Shown here: piece by piece, positions 1 to 6,214 of the stretch
Layout of the letters: every line of letters starts with the position of its first letter
How positions within the stretch are numbered: position 1 is the first letter of the stretch
Origin: AV17 sp046262735
GTDB lineage: Bacteria > Verrucomicrobiota > Verrucomicrobiia > Chthoniobacterales > UBA10450
NCBI GenBank assembly: GCA_046262735.1
Contig: JBHEMD010000153.1
Coordinates: 1 to 6,726 of the forward strand
DNA length: 6,726 nucleotides
Reading direction: 5' to 3'
Made by a program: the position numbers and the translations under genes
The notes under the pieces: model-generated
The model's database searches: none
Told to the model about the DNA's origin: nothing
Seen by the model: the letters and a program-made list of their open reading frames with translations, nothing else

Positions 1-9
1 GCTCGACCG

Positions 10-1317
10 ATGCGCTGCAATCGCCTGACCAAAATTGCTGCGGCGGGCTTGCTGCTCGGTTGCATCGCGACGATGAGTGGCCAGGATCCCGCCTCGGTCC
101 CGACTGGATCTCCACTCAATTATCCGAGCAGCGCGCCGAATCCTCCGGGACCAGCTGTTGAAATAAATCCTGCTCAGGAGTCGGACCAAGCTTATTCGCC
201 GCAATCGCGCCGCTTTCAGTACGGCCTGCTCTTCAGGGCGCGCGGCGTCTACGACGACAACATCAACATCAGTCATTTTAACGCCGTCTCCGATTATTAT
301 TTCGTGATCGAGCCCACGATCACTCTCGGGTTCGGCGACGTTTTCGAGCGCGAAGAAAATTACCTCCGCCTCGATTACACCCCGAGCGCTTTCCTCTTCC
401 TGGACCATACGGAAAATGACGCCGTCCAGCATTTAATTCGCCTCGAGGGCCACCATCGCTTCGGCCGTCTCGATTTGGCTCTCTCCCAGAACATCCAAAT
501 CCTCGATGGCACCGACCTCGCCGCGACGACCGATACAAACATCAGCGGTAGATTTGCCAACCTGGATGTCAGCGCCCGGACGCGAGTCAATATTTACGTC
601 ACGCAACTTAAGGCCGGTTACGAGATCACCGGCAAAACCTCTCTCAGCGGTGGTGTCGACAGCACCGTGACCAATTATCCCGATTTGATCAGTTCCCAGG
701 TGATCTCAGGAAATCTTTTCCTCAACTATGCCTACAGCGACAAGCTCGTCGTCGGCGTCGGCGGTAGTGGCGGTTATGATTTCGTCGATGATCCGAACCC
801 CGATCAGACTTTTGAACAGGCCAATGTGCGCGTCACTTATCAGGCCACGGGCAAATTCAGCTTGAACGCATCGGGAGGTGTCGAGTTCCGCCAGTTTGAG
901 CAGAGTTCGCGCGGCACGTACGTTTCGCCAGTTTTCGAGGTCGACGGGACTTATCAGCCGTTTGCCGCCACAAGTTTTTCGCTCGCTCTGAGCCGACGCA
1001 CGTTGAACTCGGCGGTGCTTGCCGGCCAGGATTTCGCTTCCACTACTGTTTCTCTCGGAGCGCGCCAGCGGCTGTTCCAGCGGATTTATCTCGCGTTGAA
1101 TGTCGGCTATGAAAATTCCGATTACTTCAGCACGATCAGCGATGTCAACGCCACTCGTTCGGACAATTATTATTTTGTCATGCCAGCAATAGACGTGATG
1201 ATCACTAGATTCTGGTCGTTCGGTGCGTATTATTTGCACCGGCAGGATGACAGCTCGCAGGAGTTTTTCAGTTTCGACAACAATCAGGTCGGTGTTCGCA
1301 CAGTACTCACGTTTTAA
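10..1317 (+). CDS. Outer-membrane beta-barrel protein of an exopolysaccharide locus (BBP2_2/Wzp-like)
   Basis: This 435-residue protein probably forms an outer-membrane beta-barrel. It begins with a signal peptide (R2, R5 and K8, then a hydrophobic stretch at about 9-20). A Pro/Ser-rich linker fills about 27-65. From about 68 to the end there are alternating polar/hydrophobic strands rich in Tyr, Phe, Gly and Asn, including RGVYDDNI (78-85), and the chain ends in phenylalanine (VLTF), as outer-membrane barrels often do. The look matches the putative beta-barrel porin 2 family (PF10082), often encoded in exopolysaccharide clusters. That assignment is recognition, not a search. The Wza-like gene overlaps its 3' end, so it is probably the outer-membrane partner of that exporter. 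LLGC (15-18) is a weak lipobox-like string; a lipoprotein is possible but less likely for a barrel. The frame is open to the window edge, so the start at 10 rests on the signal peptide and no ribosome site can be judged. Confidence 0.8.
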   Translation: MRCNRLTKIAAAGLLLGCIATMSGQDPASVPTGSPLNYPSSAPNPPGPAVEINPAQESDQAYSPQSRRFQYGLLFRARGVYDDNINISHFNAVSDYYFVIEPTITLGFGDVFEREENYLRLDYTPSAFLFLDHTENDAVQHLIRLEGHHRFGRLDLALSQNIQILDGTDLAATTDTNISGRFANLDVSARTRVNIYVTQLKAGYEITGKTSLSGGVDSTVTNYPDLISSQVISGNLFLNYAYSDKLVVGVGGSGGYDFVDDPNPDQTFEQANVRVTYQATGKFSLNASGGVEFRQFEQSSRGTYVSPVFEVDGTYQPFAATSFSLALSRRTLNSAVLAGQDFASTTVSLGARQRLFQRIYLALNVGYENSDYFSTISDVNATRSDNYYFVMPAIDVMITRFWSFGAYYLHRQDDSSQEFFSFDNNQVGVRTVLTF

Positions 1318-2002
1318 AGGGCAAAGCGCCGCCCGCAGGAGTGTGCACCTGCTGCTCCTGCTCGTCGCGATTTATCTGCCCATGGCTGCATCGGCACAGG
1401 TGGTTGCCACTGGGCAATCCCCCAAACCGGCCGCTGCTCCATCGATCGCGGCAAGCGCCGCGCCCTTGATGTCCAACGTCGCCATCAGCGCGCCTACCGG
1501 TTACGTTCTGCACGCCAACGATCAGGTTGCGGTGGAAGTTTTCGGCGAGGACGATCTGCGCACGAGCGGTCGCTTGAACGCGGAAGGCCACTTGAGTTTG
1601 CCGCTGCTTGGTTCGGTTCGCCTCGGCGGGCTCACTCTCGGCCAGGCTGCGTCGCGAATCACCGAGCTTTATGGGCTCGACTATCTCGTGAATCCAAAGG
1701 TCAACGTCATGCTCGTTGGCTACGCCAAGCGTCGCTTCACCGTGCTTGGGCAAGTAAATCGGCCGGGCAGTTACGAGATGCCTGAGGGGAGCCCGGGCGG
1801 CATCGATTTATTGGAAGCCGTTGCCATGGCCGGCGGTTACACACGCATCGCGGCGCCGGAACGCATCAGCATCCGGCGGCAATCCGGCTCCGGTGGCGAC
1901 CAGATCGTAAAAGTCGACGCCAAGCGACTCGCGCGCAAAGGCGGCAGCGGCTTCATTGTTCAGCCTGGCGACACCGTCACCGTGGCGGAGAGTATTTTTT
2001 AG
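1292..2002 (+). CDS. Polysaccharide export protein, small Wza/OPX type (PES + single SLBB)
   Basis: This is a periplasmic polysaccharide export protein of about 236 residues. After a signal peptide (R15-R16, LLLLL core, probable cleavage after ASA at about 33-35) comes an Ala/Pro-rich linker to about 66. A PES domain follows at about 71-145 (YVLHANDQVAVEVFGEDDL; LSLPLLGSVRLGGLT), then one SLBB domain at about 147-196 (VLGQVNRPGSY, AVAMAGGYT). It ends in VQPGDTVTVAESIF. There is no lipobox cysteine, no second SLBB and no C-terminal amphipathic helix, whereas E. coli Wza (about 380 residues) is a lipoprotein that has both of the latter. It therefore probably needs a separate outer-membrane pore. 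The start is uncertain. GTG 1292 gives a normal signal peptide and a 26-base overlap with the barrel gene. GTG 1223 and ATG 1247 are in-frame alternatives with no good ribosome site. GTG 1343 would lose the basic n-region even though AGGAG lies just upstream. The domain call is firm. Confidence 0.9.
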   Translation: MFAQYSRFKGQSAARRSVHLLLLLVAIYLPMAASAQVVATGQSPKPAAAPSIAASAAPLMSNVAISAPTGYVLHANDQVAVEVFGEDDLRTSGRLNAEGHLSLPLLGSVRLGGLTLGQAASRITELYGLDYLVNPKVNVMLVGYAKRRFTVLGQVNRPGSYEMPEGSPGGIDLLEAVAMAGGYTRIAAPERISIRRQSGSGGDQIVKVDAKRLARKGGSGFIVQPGDTVTVAESIF

Positions 2003-2013
2003 TACTTTTTCGC

Positions 2014-2039
2014 GGCGGCGCCCTTTCCGAATCGCCGCC
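2014..2039 (+). other. GC-rich hairpin between the export and kinase genes
   Basis: GGCGGCG (2014-2020) pairs perfectly with CGCCGCC (2033-2039) around a 12-base loop. It lies in the 45-base gap between the wza-like stop codon and the kinase start. A T-run lies before the stem, not after it, so it is not a standard intrinsic terminator on the plus strand. On the minus strand the stem would be followed by A residues, which also fails. It could adjust translation of the kinase or protect upstream mRNA. It could also be chance in GC-rich DNA. Confidence 0.3.
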
Positions 2040-2047
2040 TGCATGTA

Positions 2048-4564
2048 ATGTCGCCGGGTAAAGTTCTCCTCATGGACGAAAAACCGCTTGCCGGCTCGCC
2101 GAGTGTCGCTCTTCCCGACGGCCCCACGGCCATTTCGGCGCGATTGACCGAGCAATTGCTCGAACCGAGGCGAGGCTTCGATTTCCGCCACTTCTGGCAT
2201 TCGCTGGTCGAGCGGATCTGGATTGTGGCGCTCTGTGTGCTCGCCGGTGTTTTTCTCGCTTTGGGTTATCTCGCCCGCACGCCGAAACTCTACCAGGGCC
2301 ACATCGTTCTCGAAGTAGAGTTTCAGGAACCGACCGTGGTCGCGGGAGAAGAAAACGCTGCCCGGATGCGCTCGATGTTCCTGGCCAGTCAGGAGGCACT
2401 TCGCACGATCGAACAAAACCTCGTCAACCGCAGCTTGCTCGCACGCGTCGTACGCGCGGAAGGCCTGGCCGACGACGGCGGCCGGCTGCTGCTTGGCCAA
2501 GGCATTGCAAACCCTGAAAAATCGCGGCCCGCGGCAAAAGCGAGCGCATCTCCAGCGGGCGGCAAGATCGACAATGTGGCCGGGCCGCCGGCTTTTACGC
2601 CTCTCGAAGAAGCCCTCGGCGGCGCCATGGCGGGGATGATCAAGCCGCTCATCCGCCGCGGCACGCGTTTGATCGATCTTTACGTTGTCCATCCCGATCC
2701 GGCGATGGCGCAGCGTCTGGCCGAGGCCATTGGCCGTGAATACATCCGCAGTTCGATCGAACGGCGCGCGTCTTTCAGTCAGGACACGCTGCGTTATCTC
2801 CTCGAAGAGGAAGAGCGCTTGAAAGAAAATCTCCAGCGCAGCGAAGCGGCGGTCGCGGAGTACAAAGCCAAAACACCCGACGCGCTTCAACTTGGCGGTG
2901 GCGCTGCTGCGACGGGCAGTCAAACCGGCGCGGGCAGCTCGGGCGGGCGCGGCGGCGTTGTCGAAGATAAACTTCAAGAGCTCAATAGCAAATTGACCGC
3001 TGCCAAATCCGAGCGCTTCCGCCTCGAAGGCGAGCTCAAGCAAATCGAAGTCGCAGGCGACAACATAGATGCGCTCCTCGCGCTGCCGAGCCTCGCCACT
3101 GCGCAACAGGTCAATGATCGGCGTCGCGACCTCGCGCAATTGGAAGCGGCCGTCGCCACATTGGCCCAGCGTTACAAAGACAAGCATCCAAAAATGATGG
3201 CCGCTCGCGCCGCGTTGACCGAAGCGCGCGACGGATTGCGACGCGCCGTCCTCGCTCAACCGGCGGTCGTGCGCAATATGCTCGGCCAGGCGCGCGCCAC
3301 CGAAGAAAATCTCGAGACCGCCGTGCGCGAACAGGAAAAAGCCGCGCTCGCCTTGAATAAGGCAGCGATCGGTTACCAGGAACTCGCGCGCCAGGCCGAA
3401 ACCGACCGGGCGCTCTACGAAAGCGTGCTGCGCCAGATCAAGGAGACAAACCTGTCCAAGGACGTCAAAACAAACGCCGTCAGCGTGATTGAACATTCGC
3501 CGCTGCCCCGCGTTCCGGTTAGCCCCAGCAAAACCAAAGCTCTCGCGCTTGGTCTGCTCGGTGGCCTGGCTGCCGGACTCATTTTCGTCTTCGGCGCCGA
3601 CACGATCGATCGATCAATCAAAACTGTTGACCAGGCCGAGAGCACTCTGGGCTTGCCGGTTTTCGCCGCAATTCCCGAAGCCAAAGAGGACGGACGCGCG
3701 CCTGGCTCAAAGCGAAAGAAAGGTGAGCTAACCCGCTACCGGCTCGTCGCGGAAACTCCGGAGGGCCCAGCCGCGGAAGCATTCCGGAATTTGCGCGCCG
3801 CGCTTGCGCTTTTGGGTCCGGAAAGCGAGCGCAAAATTGCGCTCTTCACCAGCGCCGTGCCCGATGAAGGTAAAAGCTTCACCAGCGCCAATTACGCGCT
3901 TGCGCTCGCGCAACAAGGCCATCGCGTCCTGCTCATCGACGGCGACCTGCGTCGCCCCAGCGTGCACAAGATTTTTCGTCTCGATGGCGCGAGCAATAAC
4001 TCGAATCCGCCCCCGGGAGTTGTCGATTGTCTCGTCGGCAACGCCAAGCTCACCCAAGCCGCACGCGAAATTTCGCCCCAGGAGATCGACACTATCGGCG
4101 GCGCGATCGCCCTCACAACGAACCTCGCCGCTGGCGGTCGCCTCTACATTCTCGCCGGTGGACGCCGCGCGCCGAACCCGGCCGAAATCCTCAGCGGCCC
4201 GTCGTTCAGCCAGTTGATCTCGGAAGCGGGCCGCATTTTCAATCGCATCGTCATCGATAGCGCTCCGATCCTCGCCGTCAGCGACACGCTACTGATGACC
4301 CCGTATGTGCAAACCGTCTGCATGGTCGTGCGCGCGCGCAAAACCCCGCGCCCGGCCGTGCGTCGCGCAATTTCGTTACTCGCCAATTCTGGGATCCGCC
4401 CCGCGGGATTGGTTCTGAACCGTCTGCCGCGCAGCCGCGGCGTTGGTTACTATTACTACTATGCCTCACCTGGTTACGGCGCCGGTGAAGGCTCCTACTC
4501 CGCGGTCTACGCAGAAGAAAATGGCGAGCGACCGCACAAGGCCGGCGGTCCCCGGACGATTTAG
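2048..4564 (+). CDS. Wzc-type polysaccharide co-polymerase with BY-family tyrosine autokinase domain
   Basis: This inner-membrane protein of 838 residues should control polymer length and export by ATP-dependent tyrosine autophosphorylation. A Wzz-like N-terminal domain (about 44-95) contains TM1 (about 57-75). A long periplasmic coiled-coil region follows (about 215-465), ending in a GNVR-like segment (about 443-470). A proline motif (VPVSPSK, 489-495) precedes TM2 (about 497-516). The cytoplasmic kinase has an EX2RX2R motif (E577, R580, R583), Walker A PDEGKS (605-610, K609), Walker A' VLLIDGDLRRP (627-637, D631/D633) and Walker B IVIDSAP (734-740, D737). The tail has Y801-Y805, Y810, Y817 and Y821 as likely phosphorylation sites. 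Kinase and co-polymerase are fused, as in proteobacterial Wzc (about 720 residues). The extra length includes an Ala/Pro-rich stretch (about 155-185) and a Gly/Ser-rich linker (283-303). ATG 2072 is a second possible start, and neither has a clear ribosome site. No partner phosphatase is in view. Confidence 0.95.
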   Translation: MSPGKVLLMDEKPLAGSPSVALPDGPTAISARLTEQLLEPRRGFDFRHFWHSLVERIWIVALCVLAGVFLALGYLARTPKLYQGHIVLEVEFQEPTVVAGEENAARMRSMFLASQEALRTIEQNLVNRSLLARVVRAEGLADDGGRLLLGQGIANPEKSRPAAKASASPAGGKIDNVAGPPAFTPLEEALGGAMAGMIKPLIRRGTRLIDLYVVHPDPAMAQRLAEAIGREYIRSSIERRASFSQDTLRYLLEEEERLKENLQRSEAAVAEYKAKTPDALQLGGGAAATGSQTGAGSSGGRGGVVEDKLQELNSKLTAAKSERFRLEGELKQIEVAGDNIDALLALPSLATAQQVNDRRRDLAQLEAAVATLAQRYKDKHPKMMAARAALTEARDGLRRAVLAQPAVVRNMLGQARATEENLETAVREQEKAALALNKAAIGYQELARQAETDRALYESVLRQIKETNLSKDVKTNAVSVIEHSPLPRVPVSPSKTKALALGLLGGLAAGLIFVFGADTIDRSIKTVDQAESTLGLPVFAAIPEAKEDGRAPGSKRKKGELTRYRLVAETPEGPAAEAFRNLRAALALLGPESERKIALFTSAVPDEGKSFTSANYALALAQQGHRVLLIDGDLRRPSVHKIFRLDGASNNSNPPPGVVDCLVGNAKLTQAAREISPQEIDTIGGAIALTTNLAAGGRLYILAGGRRAPNPAEILSGPSFSQLISEAGRIFNRIVIDSAPILAVSDTLLMTPYVQTVCMVVRARKTPRPAVRRAISLLANSGIRPAGLVLNRLPRSRGVGYYYYYASPGYGAGEGSYSAVYAEENGERPHKAGGPRTI

Positions 4565-5958
4565 TCTGTTAGCGGCGCCGACTTCTCACTTCGCACCCTT
4601 CCGCTTCTCCACCGAGTACTTCCCCAACAAAGGCCGAGATACACTGCGGCATAAAGTTGGATCGAGGCGATCTGCAGAGGAAAATCCACCGTCGCGTGGA
4701 GCGCAACACCAGCGAGCGCAACCACAGCCAACGGCAACATGAGCCGTCGTCGCGGTGCCCACGCCCGAGCGTCGGGCGATCTCAGCCGACGCACGGCCAG
4801 GGTTAGCCCGCAGAAAAAAATCAGCGCCCACAATGCCGCGCCGAGCCAGCCCCATTCGATTACCGTCTGTAAGTAATCGTTGTGTAGAAAACGCCACCCG
4901 CCCGGCGCGGGCGCAGGCGCTGACATGTTGAACCAGGGGAAAACTGCGCGAAAAGTTCCCGGTCCAAAGCCGAGAAGGCCGGCCTCTGGAATCGCTTGCT
5001 TCAGTGCGACCGTTGCCGAACTCCAGCGCGCATCAGAGGCAATGTGTTCCGAAAGACGTTCCCAGCGTTTAATCGGCTGCTCGAGATGCGTCGCTTGGGC
5101 AACCGCGAAGACCGCCAGCAGCATCGCCCCGACGCCGGCCAGGGCAATATTCTTTTCCGTGCGCGAAAACCTGCGCAAGAGCCGGGGCCCAAGCAGAACC
5201 ACCATGGCAATAAGTGACAGCACGGCAATCGACTGCGCCATCCGTGACGTATTTGCGAAGACTGCGACCAGCGTCACAACAAAGATAATCGACCAGAGCG
5301 CGCGCATCCCGGCCTTAGTCGGCGTCACAAATGAACGCACCGCCAGACCAGTGGTGAGCGGCAGCACCAGGTTCAGGTAAGCGCCGGCGTTGCCGTGGTA
5401 GTAATAAGCGGCAAAAAATGTCGTGATTGCTTCGAATGGCGCCGGTCTCCAGAAAATCATCCGCGCTCCAGTGGCTTTTTGCAGCACACCCAAGAGCGCA
5501 ACCGAGCCGCCGGCAAGCGCGACAGCATACCAAAGCCGCAGCAACCAGCGATCCTCCCGTGAAAGATCGACAATGAACAAAACGACGCCGAGTAGAAGCG
5601 CGCCGCGAATCATCCAGGCCGCGCTCAGCGCGTAATCCACCGAGCCTGGGAAATTCGGTGCAGGCTTAGGCAGCCGCGCGAACGCGTCAAATGTGGAATC
5701 GGATATGGCCGAAGCGTTGAAGACCATCCATCCGCCGAGCGCGAGCAGCAGCCCAATGAAAACAACAAGCGCCCGCGGAAAACCCGGGGGACGGCGGTTG
5801 ACCAAAAGATCGACAATCCAAAACAGTAATGCCGCCGCGAGCAGGCAATTGATCGTCGCGATGCTCTCCACGGTTGTGCCGCCATACGCCCACGGCGCAT
5901 AAAAAAGCGCGGCGAACAGGATCCAGCAGGCAGCGGGGCGGAAAATACCAGAGCTCAC
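4561..5958 (-). CDS. O-antigen ligase/polymerase family membrane protein (Wzy_C/WaaL-like)
   Basis: This 465-residue inner-membrane protein has about 11-12 hydrophobic segments and should transfer or polymerise undecaprenyl-linked glycan on the periplasmic side. Wzy_C (PF04932)-type signatures are visible: YHGNAGAYL (187-195), TSRMAQ with R239, and a large predicted periplasmic loop at about 289-369. That loop carries FGPGTF (331-336) and LHNDYLQ (358-364, H359 matching the conserved loop histidine). HATVDFPLQ (421-429) follows. The C-terminus is short and basic. Family motifs alone do not separate a Wzy polymerase from a WaaL-type ligase; the adjacent export genes favour a role in exopolysaccharide. 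The start is GTG at 5958. An in-frame stop lies about 24 bases upstream with no other start between, and no clear Shine-Dalgarno is seen. The gene is convergent with the kinase gene and their stop codons overlap (minus TAA 4561-4563, plus TAG 4562-4564). Confidence 0.9.
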   Translation of the reverse strand: MSSGIFRPAACWILFAALFYAPWAYGGTTVESIATINCLLAAALLFWIVDLLVNRRPPGFPRALVVFIGLLLALGGWMVFNASAISDSTFDAFARLPKPAPNFPGSVDYALSAAWMIRGALLLGVVLFIVDLSREDRWLLRLWYAVALAGGSVALLGVLQKATGARMIFWRPAPFEAITTFFAAYYYHGNAGAYLNLVLPLTTGLAVRSFVTPTKAGMRALWSIIFVVTLVAVFANTSRMAQSIAVLSLIAMVVLLGPRLLRRFSRTEKNIALAGVGAMLLAVFAVAQATHLEQPIKRWERLSEHIASDARWSSATVALKQAIPEAGLLGFGPGTFRAVFPWFNMSAPAPAPGGWRFLHNDYLQTVIEWGWLGAALWALIFFCGLTLAVRRLRSPDARAWAPRRRLMLPLAVVALAGVALHATVDFPLQIASIQLYAAVYLGLCWGSTRWRSGRVRSEKSAPLTD

Positions 5959-5999
5959 ATGTTCGAGATCACCGATCCAGACTCAGTCGAGAAGCGCGT

Positions 6000-6029
6000 A
6001 TTGTGTGCTCCAGCTTAAAAAAACATCAA
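6000..6029 (-). promoter_or_regulatory. Weak candidate sigma70-type promoter for the O-antigen ligase family gene
   Basis: On the minus strand TTGATG (6029-6024) resembles a -35 box and CACAAT (6005-6000) resembles a -10 box, each matching 4 of 6 consensus bases. The spacer is 18 bases and contains a run of seven T. Transcription would begin near 5993, about 35 bases before the GTG start. The match is weak and sigma-factor preferences in this lineage are unknown to me. It is listed because this divergent region must hold a promoter for the minus-strand gene. Confidence 0.22.
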
Positions 6030-6096
6030 GAGATTGCTCGAGGCGTAGAATAGCTCAGGACAAATTCCGGCCATGGCGAAGTAGTCGGGAAGGCTT

Positions 6097-6173
6097 TGGT
6101 GGGGCGAGACTCTGTCGAGCCGATTAATCCTACCGCCAAAATTCAACGAGTCCGCAGAGCGTCGCCCCCATCA
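6097..6173. repeat. Long imperfect inverted repeat in the divergent intergenic region
   Basis: The arm at 6101-6114 (GGGGCGAGACTCTG) pairs with 6155-6168 (CAGAGCGTCGCCCC) at 12 of 14 positions, with two adjacent mismatches in the middle. With C6169 bulged, 6097-6100 also pairs with 6170-6173 (one G-T pair). The stem is therefore about 18 positions around a loop of about 40 bases, and the loop contains the palindrome GATTAATC (6122-6129). It ends about 41 bases before the protease start codon. There is no T-run after it, so it is not an obvious terminator. It could be a structured 5' leader, or a dispersed intergenic palindromic repeat of the REP/MITE kind. I cannot count copies from one window. 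Confidence 0.5.
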
Positions 6174-6203
6174 GCTGTTGATTGAGGTGAGGGCATTTTC
6201 GGC

Positions 6204-6210
6204 GAAGGTG
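6204..6210 (+). promoter_or_regulatory. Ribosome binding site supporting the protease start at 6215
   Basis: GAAGGTG at 6204-6210 includes AAGG and ends four bases before ATG 6215. It is the best Shine-Dalgarno-like sequence before any start in this window and supports 6215 over the in-frame ATG at 6275 (residue 21). Confidence 0.4.
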
Positions 6211-6214
6211 CAAA

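Noticed and set aside
706..1239. A 177-codon minus-strand open frame opposite the beta-barrel gene
   Set aside because: It lies fully inside the barrel gene, has no recognisable domain or ribosome site, and the plus-strand frame has a signal peptide and barrel-like pattern.
1808..3496. A 562-codon open frame on the minus strand opposite the export and kinase genes
   Set aside because: It is antisense to two well-supported genes with clear domains. It shows no recognisable motifs, and its length is explained by G/C-ending codons on the true strand, which remove stop codons from an antisense frame.
4565..4620. A terminator just after the kinase gene
   Set aside because: Only a short palindrome (CGGCGCCG) is present, with no T-run, and the stretch is coding for the convergent gene.
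6046..6051. TAGAAT as a plus-strand -10 box for the protease gene
   Set aside because: It matches 5 of 6 -10 bases, but no acceptable -35 box lies 15-19 bases upstream, and it would imply a leader of about 155 bases.
6050..6145. A possible tRNA, suggested by TAGCTCAG and CGAGCC-like strings
   Set aside because: No acceptor stem, anticodon arm or T-arm can be drawn with proper spacing, and the pairing present is a single long inverted repeat.
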